Made by a program: the position numbers and the translations under genes. Positions 50,647-59,159 of a stretch of 64,000 nt of DNA are shown piece by piece (position 1 is the stretch's first letter; each line of letters starts with the position of its first letter). The notes beneath the pieces are model-generated. The model worked only from the letters and a program-made list of their open reading frames with translations. It had not been told where the DNA came from and searched no databases. This DNA is from Bradyrhizobium sp. WSM1417. GTDB lineage: Bacteria > Pseudomonadota > Alphaproteobacteria > Rhizobiales > Xanthobacteraceae. The DNA lies in contig NZ_KI911783.1 of assembly GCF_000515415.1 (NCBI RefSeq), positions 1,726,392-1,790,391 on the forward strand. The letters are read 5' to 3'.

Positions 50647-52005
50647 TTATTTCCCGAACGCCAGCACGTGCAGGCCGAGCCGCTGTCGCACGATCCAGAA
50701 CAGCAGCACCGTCTCGAAACTGAGTGAGATCGAGGTCGCGGCCGCAGCGCCATGGCCGCCGAAGCGCGGCACCAGCGCAATGCAGAGCACCAGGTTCATC
50801 GCAAAGGCCAGCGCGTAGGCCAGCGCGCAGATCTTCTGCTGGCCGAGCATGTTGAGCAGCCGTTCGACTGGACCGATTGCGGATCGGACCACGAGGCCGA
50901 TCGCGGCGACGAACATGATGTCATAGCCGACCACGAAGTGCGGCCCGAACAGCCAGAGCAGCGGCTTGCCGAGCGCGAGCAGCACGATGGTCGCTGCCAG
51001 CGACGGCCAGAACGTCCAGTTGATGGCATGCGCCACGTAAGCCGACAGCCGCGCCTTGTCGCCAGCGGCGTTGTATTCGGCGAAGCGATGCGCGGTCGTT
51101 GCCGACATCGCGTAGTGGATGAAGGAGACCAGCGCCAGTGTCTTCACCACGGCGAAATAGACGCCGACCTCGTCGGAGGGGCGGAACTGCTGAAGCACCA
51201 GCACGTCGGTATAGGACAGCAGCAAATAGAAGCTTTCGACCAGCAGGATCGGCAGCGAGACGGCGAGCCAGCCGCCGACGTCGTAAGCCTTGGGGCCCGG
51301 CTCGATGTGACCAGCGAGCTTGCGGTTCAGCACCACCATCTGCCCGCTCATCGCGATCCACACCGCGCCGGCACTCGCGACCATCGCGGCGACCGCGCCG
51401 AGATGATAGCCGAGCAGGAAGGCGCAAGCCGTGATGCCGATGATCAGCGTCTGGCGGATGATGAATTGCGGCATCAGACCGAGCTGCATCCAGTCATGCG
51501 AGCGCGCGATGCCGTCCTGGGTGTTGGCGACGACAAAAGCGGGCAGCGTCATGCAGCCGATATAAAGCGGCAGCTCTTCGGCCGGATCGATCCAGGGTGA
51601 CAGCAATTTGACGATACCGGCGAGGCCGAGCGACATCAGTGCGGAAACGGCAAAGGTCAGCCAGCGGCTGCCCGAGAGAAAGCCGCGCAGCAGCGCATGC
51701 TCGCCACGGCTGCGGTATTCTGGAATGATTTTTTGCGCGGAGGCCGAGATGCCAAAGTCCATCATGCTGCCGAGCAGCAGCACCCAAGTCCAGACATAGA
51801 CATAGACGCCGTAGTCCGACGTCCCCATCCAGCGCGCGAGCAGGACCTGCGAGAAATAGGCAAGGCCGGCGCTGATCACGCGAATGACGAAGATGGTGCC
51901 AGCCAGCCGCCGCGTCAGCGATGCCTCGCTCGACCCGCCCGTCAATTTTTCGCGCAGCCGCGCGATCAGGCCGGCAGGTCCGGTCGTTGCGGGTTCTGCA
52001 TCCAT
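50647..52005 (-). CDS. Wzx/MATE-like polysaccharide flippase
   Basis: 452 residues from ATG 52005; the frame is open another 26 codons upstream. About twelve to fourteen membrane spans with the polysaccharide biosynthesis protein pattern near the start (FVIRVISAGLAYFSQVLLAR). It probably moves a lipid-linked glycan across the inner membrane. No glycosyltransferase genes are adjacent, so the glycan is unknown. Confidence 0.85.
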   Translation of the reverse strand: MDAEPATTGPAGLIARLREKLTGGSSEASLTRRLAGTIFVIRVISAGLAYFSQVLLARWMGTSDYGVYVYVWTWVLLLGSMMDFGISASAQKIIPEYRSRGEHALLRGFLSGSRWLTFAVSALMSLGLAGIVKLLSPWIDPAEELPLYIGCMTLPAFVVANTQDGIARSHDWMQLGLMPQFIIRQTLIIGITACAFLLGYHLGAVAAMVASAGAVWIAMSGQMVVLNRKLAGHIEPGPKAYDVGGWLAVSLPILLVESFYLLLSYTDVLVLQQFRPSDEVGVYFAVVKTLALVSFIHYAMSATTAHRFAEYNAAGDKARLSAYVAHAINWTFWPSLAATIVLLALGKPLLWLFGPHFVVGYDIMFVAAIGLVVRSAIGPVERLLNMLGQQKICALAYALAFAMNLVLCIALVPRFGGHGAAAATSISLSFETVLLFWIVRQRLGLHVLAFGK

Positions 52006-52125
52006 CACGGCCAATTCGAAGGGTCCCCGAGGCGCGCACGAGTGCTGCGGCAGACTTGCCGCAGGAGCCCTGGGGATTAGCAACCATTCGTTAAGATTCG
52101 GTTGGGTGGACGTCCCATCCTAGGT

Positions 52126-52267
52126 GTCGTCCCGGCGAAGGCCGGGACCCATAACCGCGGTGAGAAGTTGTTGCGCTCGCTGATGGCTCCGAGTCTTCGC
52201 CAAACCACTCCCTGTGGCTATGGGTCCCGGATCGGCGCTCCGCTTCGCTGCGCTTGTCCGGGACGAC
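52126..52267. repeat. 142-bp palindromic element related to the one between ureF and ureG
   Basis: The left arm begins GTCGTCCCGGCGAAGGCC, as at 21581. The right side shares GGCTATGGGTCCCGG but then diverges (ATCGGCGCTCCGCTTCGCTG) before ending GTCCGGGACGAC. Its right half contains a second nested palindrome. It lies between convergent-facing intergenic ends of the flippase and DsbD-N genes. Confidence 0.88.
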
Positions 52268-52295
52268 AGCTGAATGCGCGGCGCCAGCAGCGCAA

Positions 52296-53135
52296 TCAAT
52301 CCAAATTGGTATTGAACTCGTACGACTTCTCCGGTCCGACCAGCGTGAACTTCAGCGCTGCGCCGTCGGGCTTGGCGCCCGGCGGCAGTCCGTCGAGCTC
52401 GAAAGAAAATCGCTTCACGCCCGGTGGGCTGGGCTCGACCGGCGCCGGGATCGGCAACGCCCAATCGGGCGTCGGACCTTCCACATAGAGATTGACGGTG
52501 CGCGCATCCGGCACGACGACGTCCACCACCACATTCTTGGGCCCGTCGCGCTTGACGTCCCGGATGGTGAGCGGGTTGGGATCGCCGATCGTGGCAGGCT
52601 TGGGCACGGTGTCGAGCGCTGCACGCAAATTGGCGTCCTCGGTCGAGGCGACGCTGTTGAAGCCAAGCTCAGCGCGAGCCTCGACCGGGATGCAAAGCTT
52701 TTCGCACACCGCATAATTGATCTCGGCGCGCAGCGTCACCGGTTTGTCGGCCGCCTTGGCGATGATGCGCAGGGGCAGCACGATCTGGTCGTGATAGCCG
52801 ATCGAATGGCCGCCCGCGCCGTCGTCGAATTTCTGCGGGGCCGGCCACATCACCGCCACCGCCTCTACGTTGTCGGATTTCGAGAAATCGAAGCGCGGCG
52901 GAACGCCGGAATCGCCCGGCATGCGCCAATAGGTTTTCCAGCCGGGCTGGATCTGGAAGGCGATACCGCCGAGCAGGACGGCGCCGCTGCGCGATCCCGC
53001 CAGCAACCGCACCGCGGAATGTCCATCCCGCTGCCATGGTGATGCATCGTCGGCATGGGCCGCAAGCGCCAGCGACGACGCGAGCAGGGTTGTCGCGACG
53101 CCAATCGCCGCACGCCGGGGAACTCTTGTCAGCAT
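52296..53135 (-). CDS. DsbD N-terminal-domain periplasmic protein
   Basis: 279 residues. The signal peptide ends near LAAHADD. The DsbD-alpha-like fold covers about 40-165, with a Cys pair CEKLC (around 142-146). No membrane spans or C-terminal thioredoxin domain follow, so it is not a full DsbD. It may take electrons from a separate CcdA-type membrane reductase, which is not in the window. It is divergent from algH. Confidence 0.85.
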   Translation of the reverse strand: MLTRVPRRAAIGVATTLLASSLALAAHADDASPWQRDGHSAVRLLAGSRSGAVLLGGIAFQIQPGWKTYWRMPGDSGVPPRFDFSKSDNVEAVAVMWPAPQKFDDGAGGHSIGYHDQIVLPLRIIAKAADKPVTLRAEINYAVCEKLCIPVEARAELGFNSVASTEDANLRAALDTVPKPATIGDPNPLTIRDVKRDGPKNVVVDVVVPDARTVNLYVEGPTPDWALPIPAPVEPSPPGVKRFSFELDGLPPGAKPDGAALKFTLVGPEKSYEFNTNLD

Positions 53136-53221
53136 GGTACGTCTTTACAGGGTCGCCCCGCGGCAAACCATTGAATTGCTTGTGATGGATGCACTTGAAT
53201 CAAGTCCCTGCAAGCCTTGAT

Positions 53222-53250
53222 TTGACAGCGGCCCGGCCCGACATCAGGAT
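53222..53250 (+). promoter_or_regulatory. possible housekeeping promoter of the AlgH gene
   Basis: A perfect TTGACA lies 28 bp before the expected start of transcription. The -10 at 17-bp spacing is CAGGAT, which is poor. It is the only promoter-like signal in the 142-bp gap between the divergent DsbD-N and AlgH genes. Confidence 0.3.
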
Positions 53251-53277
53251 AGGAATTGAAACCGGAGTGCTTCACCG

Positions 53278-53922
53278 ATGGCTCCCACAGGCAAGAGGAC
53301 GGGCGAAAGCACCCGCAAGTCAGCCCCCGCGCTCCCCAGTTCGGCGGGCTACCTCGACGGCCAGCTGTTGATCGCCATGCCCGTGATGGGCGACGAGCGC
53401 TTCGAGCGCTCGGTGATCTATCTCTGCGCCCACTCCGCCGAAGGTGCGATGGGCATCATCGTCAACCACCCGGCCGGCAGCATCGATTTCCCGGAGCTGT
53501 TGCAGCAGCTCGGCATCATCAACAAGGGCGAGCACATCAAGCTGCCGGAGAATGCCGAAAGCATGAAGGTGCTGCGCGGCGGTCCGGTCGATACCGGCCG
53601 CGGCTTCGTGCTGCATTCGAGCGACTTCTACATCGAGAACGCGACGCTCCGGATCGACGACGGGGTCTGCCTCACCGCGACCGTCGACATCCTGCGCGCC
53701 ATCGCCAACGGCTCCGGCCCCAAGCACGCCATCCTCGCGCTCGGCTATGCCGGCTGGGCGCCGGGCCAACTCGAGACCGAAATCCAGAGCAATGGCTGGC
53801 TGCATTGCGACGCGGATTCGGATTTGATCTTTGGCGACGACGTCGACGAAAAATACGGACGGGCGCTGCGCAAGATCGGCATCGATCCCGGCATGCTCTC
53901 GAACGAGGCGGGGCACGCGTAG
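53278..53922 (+). CDS. YqgE/AlgH family protein (UPF0301)
   Basis: 214 residues. After a short polar N-terminus the family pattern begins at [20 protein letters not shown], followed by GIIVNHPAG and [11 protein letters not shown] near 158-168. The role is unknown; AlgH was named from alginate regulation in Pseudomonas. Length is normal. Confidence 0.92.
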   Translation: MAPTGKRTGESTRKSAPALPSSAGYLDGQLLIAMPVMGDERFERSVIYLCAHSAEGAMGIIVNHPAGSIDFPELLQQLGIINKGEHIKLPENAESMKVLRGGPVDTGRGFVLHSSDFYIENATLRIDDGVCLTATVDILRAIANGSGPKHAILALGYAGWAPGQLETEIQSNGWLHCDADSDLIFGDDVDEKYGRALRKIGIDPGMLSNEAGHA

Positions 53923-53955
53923 CTCGATTCTCGTTCTCGTGTATCACCCTCCGCT

Positions 53956-54059
53956 GTCATGCCCCGGCTTGACCGGGGCATCCAGTACGCCGGGGCGTAT
54001 CGGCTCTATCACAACTGTCTCGGAATACTGGATCGCCCGGTCAAGCCGGGCGATGACAG
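53956..54059. repeat. 104-bp palindromic element, copy 3
   Basis: It begins GTCATGCCCCGGCTTGACCG and ends CCGGTCAAGCCGGGCGATGA followed by CAG. It has the same length as copies 1 and 2. It lies between the convergent algH and TfdA-like genes, 18 bp before the latter's stop. Confidence 0.93.
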
Positions 54060-54076
54060 TGGTTGCTGCGTAGCGC

Positions 54077-54964
54077 CTACTCCGCCGCCTGCTGCTGCAC
54101 GGTCGGCTCCGTGCCCGCCACCGTCGCGCGGCGCATGTCACGGGGCTGCGACTGGTCGTAGCGGCGGACGCGGTGCATGGTCTGGCGGTTGTCCCACATC
54201 ACGAGATCATGCAGCTTCCATTTGTGGACGTAGACGAACTCGCTCTGCGTCGCGTGCTCGTTGAGGTCGCGCAGCAGCAGCCTTCCTTCGGGGACGCTCA
54301 TGCCGACGATCTTGCCCGCATGCGATGAGAGATAGAGCGACTTGCGGCGATGGACGGGGTGGGTGCGCACCAGACGTTGCAGCACCGGCTTGAACATCTC
54401 CTTCTCCTCGTCGGTGTATTCGGTGAAGCCGAGCGATCCCCGTGAATACATCAGCGAGTGCTCGCAGACGAGGTCGTCGATCTCCGCCTTGGTCTCGTCG
54501 TCGAGCGCGTCATAGGCCGCGCGCATGTCGGCGAATTCGGTATTGCCGCCCTTCGGGTTGAGCACGCGGGCCGACAGCAGCGAGAATTTTGCCGGGATGG
54601 GGCGGAACGAGCTGTCGGAATGCCACAGACAGTTGCCGAGGTTGAACAGATGCGCGCGGCTGTCCTTCGCCAGCGGCTTGCCGTCCTTGCCGAGATTTGA
54701 GACGTCGTTCAGGCCCGATTGGAGCCGGTAGTCCTTTTCCTTCGTGACGGTGCCGCCGCGCGCGTCCTCGCGCTGGCCGAAATTCAACGCGAAAGCCATC
54801 TGCTGTTCGTCGGTGATGTCCTGGTCGTGGAACACCAGCACCGCATATTTGTCCATGGCGGCTTCAACCTCGCGCGCCTCATCTGGTGTAAGAGGCTGTC
54901 GCAGATCGAGGCCGGAAACCTCGCCGACAAAATGTGTCTGAAGCTGCCGGATGGCGATCGTCAT
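54077..54964 (-). CDS. TauD/TfdA family Fe(II)/2-oxoglutarate dioxygenase (TfdA-alpha-like)
   Basis: 295 residues. The metal triad is His115 and Asp117 (WHSDSSF) with distal His264 (TMHRVRRYD); the 2-oxoglutarate Arg is 278 or 279. The N-terminus MTIAIRQLQTHFVGEVSGLD resembles the TfdA-alpha proteins described from Bradyrhizobium strains, which attack 2,4-D or related phenoxyacids. The true substrate here is unknown. ATG 54964 has GGGAGAA upstream. Confidence 0.88.
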   Translation of the reverse strand: MTIAIRQLQTHFVGEVSGLDLRQPLTPDEAREVEAAMDKYAVLVFHDQDITDEQQMAFALNFGQREDARGGTVTKEKDYRLQSGLNDVSNLGKDGKPLAKDSRAHLFNLGNCLWHSDSSFRPIPAKFSLLSARVLNPKGGNTEFADMRAAYDALDDETKAEIDDLVCEHSLMYSRGSLGFTEYTDEEKEMFKPVLQRLVRTHPVHRRKSLYLSSHAGKIVGMSVPEGRLLLRDLNEHATQSEFVYVHKWKLHDLVMWDNRQTMHRVRRYDQSQPRDMRRATVAGTEPTVQQQAAE

Positions 54965-55062
54965 GGCGTTTTCTCCCGCGGACCGCGAGCGGTTGCTCCC
55001 GCTCTGTTGAAGAAAAAGCTACTCCGGCGGCTGGCGATGTCAACGCTTCGGCAGCATACCTC

Positions 55063-55842
55063 TCACGCGTTGCGCGCCATCAGGCCGCCGTCGACGGGGA
55101 TGACCGCGCCGGTGAGGAAGGACGCTGCCGGCAGGCACAGGCTCAGCGTCATGTGCGCGACCTCCTCGGGATCGCCATAGCGGCCCAGTGCAGTGCGGCG
55201 CTTGGCGTAGATGGTCTTGTGCTCTTCCGAGATCCGGTCGGTGATGGCGGTGCGGACCGGCCCCGGGCAGATGCAGTTGACGGTGATGCCTTCGCGGCCG
55301 AGCTCCACCGCAAGCGAGCGGGTGAGGCTGGCGACGCCGCCCTTCGCCGCCGAATAGGGGCTGTGCAATGCGGTGGCGCCGAGCGCCTCGGTCGAGGCGA
55401 TGTTGACGATGCGCGGGCTCTTCGACTTGCGCAAGTGAGGCAGCGCGGCGCGGATGATGCGCGGATGCGCCGTCAGCATCACCGCGATGCCCCTGGCCCA
55501 GGCGCCCTCATAGGCTGCGTCGTCGATCGCGACGCGCACAGAGATGCCGGCATTGTTGACGATGATGTCGAGCCCGCCGAAATGCGCAGCGACGTCGCCG
55601 ACCACGCGCTTGATCTCATCGCCATCGGCAACGTCGAGCTTCCAGGCTTTCGCGGCTCCGCCGCTTGCCGCGATCTCCTTCGCCACGGCCAGCCCACCCT
55701 GCTCGTCATAATCGGTAACGGCAACGTTGGCGCCCTCGGCGGCGAACACGCGTGCCGTCGCGCGTCCCATGCCGCTGGCCGCGCCGGTGACGAGAACGGT
55801 CAGGCCCTTCACGGACCGGCTGAGCTGTTTGAAATCGGACAT
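55063..55842 (-). CDS. SDR family oxidoreductase
   Basis: 259 residues from ATG 55842, with GAGGA upstream. Motifs: TGAASGMG (about 18-25), NNAGIS near 96, catalytic Ser in NIASTEALG, YSAAKGG with Tyr and Lys near 161-165, and the ending GAVIPVDGGLMA. It is upstream of the TfdA-like gene on the same strand and divergent from a second SDR. The substrate is unknown. Confidence 0.92.
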   Translation of the reverse strand: MSDFKQLSRSVKGLTVLVTGAASGMGRATARVFAAEGANVAVTDYDEQGGLAVAKEIAASGGAAKAWKLDVADGDEIKRVVGDVAAHFGGLDIIVNNAGISVRVAIDDAAYEGAWARGIAVMLTAHPRIIRAALPHLRKSKSPRIVNIASTEALGATALHSPYSAAKGGVASLTRSLAVELGREGITVNCICPGPVRTAITDRISEEHKTIYAKRRTALGRYGDPEEVAHMTLSLCLPAASFLTGAVIPVDGGLMARNA

Positions 55843-55940
55843 GCTGTTTCCTCGTGCCCTGCTTGTTCTTGTTGTGATTGACAAGGCTGGCATCGATCCG
55901 CAGACAGGTCAAACAAGCAGGACAATCGGGGAGGCCGGCG

Positions 55941-56678
55941 ATGACGAACGAGCTCGATTTCTCAGGCAGGCAGGTGCTGGTCGTCGGCGGATCCAGCGGC
56001 ATCGGCAACGGCATTGCGCAAGCCTTTCGCGTCAGGGGCGCGCAAGTTGCGGTCTGCGGCACGCGTGCTGACGCAAAGGAATATTCAGCTGAGGAGGGTT
56101 CGGATCTCACCGGTCTCTCCTACGCGCAGCTCGACGTCGGCAATGCCGGAGCGATCGAAGCTTTCAAGCCGTCGTTCGAACGGCTCGATGTCCTGGTGCT
56201 GGCGCAGGGCGCGGTGCTCTATCGCCGCGGCGAGTTCGAGATGGCCGGCTTTCGCAAGGTCGTCGAGGTCAACCTGATGAGCCTGATGGCCTGCGCCACG
56301 CGCTTTCATTCCATGCTGCGGGACTCGCGAGGGTCGCTGATCATGGTGTCCTCGACCGCGGCCTATCATTCCACCATGGGCAATCCCGCCTACAACGCGT
56401 CGAAGACCGGCGCGGTCGGATTGACGCGCACGCTGGGCGAGGCCTGGGCCGAGGATGGCATCCGCGTCAACGGCATTGCGCCCGGTCTGGTCGACACCAA
56501 GATGACGAAGGTGACGACCGACAATCCCAAGCGGCTCGAAGGTGCAATTTCGCGCATTCCGCTGCGGCGATTGGGCACGCCGGCTGACATGGCGGGCGCG
56601 GCGCTATTTCTTGCATCGCCGCTGTCGTCCTACATCATCGGCCAGACATTGGTCGTCGACGGCGGGCTTATTCTTTGA
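55941..56678 (+). CDS. SDR family oxidoreductase (divergent partner)
   Basis: 245 residues from ATG 55941, preceded by GGGGAGG. Cofactor motif GGSSGIG (about 15-21). The usual NNAG is replaced by LAQGAVLY, a variant. Catalytic Ser/Tyr/Lys lie in VSSTAAYHS and YNASKTG. The ending is GQTLVVDGGLIL. It is read away from the other SDR, with about 98 bp between starts. Confidence 0.92.
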   Translation: MTNELDFSGRQVLVVGGSSGIGNGIAQAFRVRGAQVAVCGTRADAKEYSAEEGSDLTGLSYAQLDVGNAGAIEAFKPSFERLDVLVLAQGAVLYRRGEFEMAGFRKVVEVNLMSLMACATRFHSMLRDSRGSLIMVSSTAAYHSTMGNPAYNASKTGAVGLTRTLGEAWAEDGIRVNGIAPGLVDTKMTKVTTDNPKRLEGAISRIPLRRLGTPADMAGAALFLASPLSSYIIGQTLVVDGGLIL

Positions 56679-56750
56679 GTCCAATTTCAAGTCAGATGGA
56701 ACTGCGCCGCTCCTGATCGGTTACTTGGGCTGACCCCGAGGAGGAGCATC

Positions 56751-57125
56751 ATGGATAAGGATCGGATTGTCGGATCGGCCAAGGAATTCGCCGGACGCGC
56801 GGAAGGCGCCATCGGAGATATGGCCAGCGATACGCAGACACAGGCGTCCGGCAAGGCACGCGAAGCCGCCGGCACTGTGCAGAATCTCTACGGCCAGGCC
56901 AAGGATGCCGTACGTGACGCTACGGACACCGCGGCCAGCTATGCCAAGGACGCCTACGACAAGCCGGCAGAAACCTTGCGCGACGGCTCGCAGGCGATTG
57001 CCCAGAAGGTGCAGGACAACCCGATGGGCGCGCTGCTGGTCGCCGGAGGTATCGGCTTCGCGCTCGCGTTGCTGATGGCACGGCCTTCGCGCCGCCCGCC
57101 GCCGCGCTGGCGCTATTACGGCTAA
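56751..57125 (+). CDS. CsbD-like/DUF883-like stress protein with C-terminal anchor
   Basis: 124 residues, RBS GGAGG. The N-terminus (MDKDRIVGSAKEFAGRAEGA) follows the CsbD pattern of general-stress proteins. A helical Ala-rich middle follows, and the C-terminus has a single hydrophobic segment (GALLVAGGIGFALALLMA) and a Pro/Arg-rich end. Function unknown; it resembles the DUF883 protein at 26852 in layout. Confidence 0.85.
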   Translation: MDKDRIVGSAKEFAGRAEGAIGDMASDTQTQASGKAREAAGTVQNLYGQAKDAVRDATDTAASYAKDAYDKPAETLRDGSQAIAQKVQDNPMGALLVAGGIGFALALLMARPSRRPPPRWRYYG

Positions 57126-57148
57126 AGCCAACGCGCGATATTCATCAG

Positions 57149-57265
57149 GCCCCGGACGCAGCACGGCGTGTAACGCCGCATTGCTGAGCCGGGGCCCATT
57201 CTTTTTGAACGTGCTGTGTCCCGGCTCTGCGCAGCAGCGTTTCACGCTGCAGCGCGTCCGGGACA
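57149..57265. repeat. palindromic element of a third type after the CsbD-like gene
   Basis: It begins CCCCGGACGCAGCACGGCGT and ends CAGCGCGTCCGGGAC. The right part forms a long imperfect hairpin (GTCCCGGCTCTGCGCAGCAG with its imperfect complement). It lies between the convergent CsbD-like and SGNH genes and may act as a bidirectional terminator. Confidence 0.8.
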
Positions 57266-57286
57266 CGAGACCTCAGCTTAGAAAGA

Positions 57287-58981
57287 TTACCGGAACACTT
57301 CCGCCGATCGCCCGACATTGCCAGGCGGCCGCGGGATCGCAGGGTTGGGATTCGGATTGCGCGGCGCCGGCGCCAATTGACGCGGCGGGGGCGGCGGCGA
57401 GCCAAAGCCGAAGAAATCGCGCATTGATGGCGCGGCCTGTGCCGGCTGCTGCGGCGCCGGTGGCTTCTTCGGCGCAAGCTTTGGCGGGGCGATCGCTGCG
57501 GCCGCACCCGGCGTACCGCCGTCAGGCGTCGTCGCTGCCACCGGCGTATCGCCCTTGGCCTGCTCGCGGCCGACTTCGCGGCGCGGCCAGGCATAATCGT
57601 CGGCGCGGCCGGCGGGCGCAGCTAATGGCTCGCCCTTTACCATCGTCTTCGCAGCCAGCGCATCGACGGCGGCAGGACGCGAGCCCGGCCCACCCAGCAA
57701 TTGATCGGTCGAGATCGAGGCCGCAACCAGCGGCACGATCGGACCGGCCAGCGGCCGCGGCGCGGGCTTGCCGGGTTCGGCACTGGTGTCGGGGGTCGCC
57801 GGTTCGCTCGGCAGCGCGATCGGGCCGGAGCGCCCGGCGAGTAGGCGGGTGATCTCGCGCTCGACATAGTGGGCGAGCTTGCGCGCGCCGGGTTTTGTGA
57901 AATAGACGCCGTCACCGCTGCGGAGTTGACGGATCTGGCCTTCGAAGTCCGGGCCCTTCTGCAGGAAGCGGCCGGCCTCGTCGACAAAGCCGTCCCAGAC
58001 GTCGACGTAAGTGATACCGGCCTTGGCCGCGCCTTCGCGATAGAGCGAGTCCAGGAACAGCATGTCCGCGGTGCCCTTGGGGCCGCGGATCGCGGGCAGG
58101 CCGACCCAGAGCACCGGCACGCCCTTGGACTTGAGGACGTTGGCGAGCTCCTCGATCTTCTTGCCGTAGAGTTCGACCCAGCGCTCGTCGCGGAATTCGT
58201 AGAGGCCGTTCGGGTTGCGCGCGGTCTTCTCGGGCGCTGCGACTGCGGGTGCGTCAGCGTTGTCGGCATCATCCTGCGGCAGGTCGGCATCGGCCGGCTT
58301 GTCGTCCGGCTTCGCGGCGGTGTCGCCGGGCTTGGCATCGCCGGGCTTGGCCGGTGGTTTGCCGCGCGCGCCCTTGTCGTTCTTCTTGTCCGTCGCCTTG
58401 TCCGATTTATCGGGCGCCGCCGCCTCGCGGATCGCGATGCGGTCGTTGAGGCCGAGCATCACCACGATCACGTCGGGCTTCTCGGTCTCGAGAATGCCCC
58501 TCGCAGCAGCCGTCCAGTCCGAGGGCTCACCCTTGGGCTGATACTTGATCAGGCCGGACGTGGTCTTGTGCTTGCGGATCACGCCCATGTCGGGCTGCTC
58601 GGTGTAGGCGTCCTCCAGCCCGTAGGCGAGCCAGTCGGCCATGGCGTCGCCGATCACCAGCACGTTCCTGTCGGGAATGGTCTCGCGCTTGGCCGGCGCC
58701 GGCGCGCGCGAAAAGTCCTGACGCGGTGCTTGCGGCTGTTGCTGCTGGAACGGCGCGAAGAAGTCGCCGCCGAACCATCCGCCACCTCCACCTCCACCTC
58801 CACCTCCACCGTTCCGCGGCGGCGGCGGAGCCGAACGCTGCGGTGGGCCGCCGAAGCCGGGGAAGTTGAAGAACTGCGCCGAGGCGGGTCCCGCGACCGA
58901 GACCAGAATCGCAAGCGCCGTCCCCAGCGCGATCAGCGGGCCGGTCTCGGTCAGCACCTTGAACAGGGACTTCTTCGACAT
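57287..58981 (-). CDS. SGNH/DUF459 family exported hydrolase with Pro/Ala-rich tail
   Basis: 564 residues. Signal anchor at 11-35. A linker rich in Gly, Phe and Pro includes a run of about 12 Gly (around 58-69) encoded by a CCACCT hexamer repeat on the plus strand. The DUF459/SGNH domain (about 105-385) has VLVIGDAMADW in place of the usual GDS start, LGLNDR near 173-178 and a late FTKPGARKLAHY segment with the catalytic His region. The C-terminal 170 residues are low-complexity Pro/Ala. It likely acts on an envelope glycan, by inference. The block-I Ser is replaced by Ala (GDA), which may affect activity. Confidence 0.8.
   Translation of the reverse strand: MSKKSLFKVLTETGPLIALGTALAILVSVAGPASAQFFNFPGFGGPPQRSAPPPPRNGGGGGGGGGGGWFGGDFFAPFQQQQPQAPRQDFSRAPAPAKRETIPDRNVLVIGDAMADWLAYGLEDAYTEQPDMGVIRKHKTTSGLIKYQPKGEPSDWTAAARGILETEKPDVIVVMLGLNDRIAIREAAAPDKSDKATDKKNDKGARGKPPAKPGDAKPGDTAAKPDDKPADADLPQDDADNADAPAVAAPEKTARNPNGLYEFRDERWVELYGKKIEELANVLKSKGVPVLWVGLPAIRGPKGTADMLFLDSLYREGAAKAGITYVDVWDGFVDEAGRFLQKGPDFEGQIRQLRSGDGVYFTKPGARKLAHYVEREITRLLAGRSGPIALPSEPATPDTSAEPGKPAPRPLAGPIVPLVAASISTDQLLGGPGSRPAAVDALAAKTMVKGEPLAAPAGRADDYAWPRREVGREQAKGDTPVAATTPDGGTPGAAAAIAPPKLAPKKPPAPQQPAQAAPSMRDFFGFGSPPPPPRQLAPAPRNPNPNPAIPRPPGNVGRSAEVFR
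58782..58810. repeat. hexamer repeat (CCACCT) coding for polyglycine
   Basis: 29 bp, 4.8 copies of CCACCT, inside the SGNH gene. On the coding strand it reads GGTGGA units that encode Gly. Copy changes by whole units would keep the frame and alter linker length. Confidence 0.9.
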
Positions 58982-59159
58982 GCGATCTCGGCACGGGCAA
59001 TAGGGGTCGGGACAGGCTCGATATAATAACGGAATCGGGCGCCAAACGGGCAGATTCTCTTTTCAGATTCTCTCAGATCCTGGCCCATACACGGCGAACC
59101 GCCGCCCCGGTCAAGGCTGCCGGCCAAAATCCCTGTTCAGGGTTACTTTCGGCGCGATT

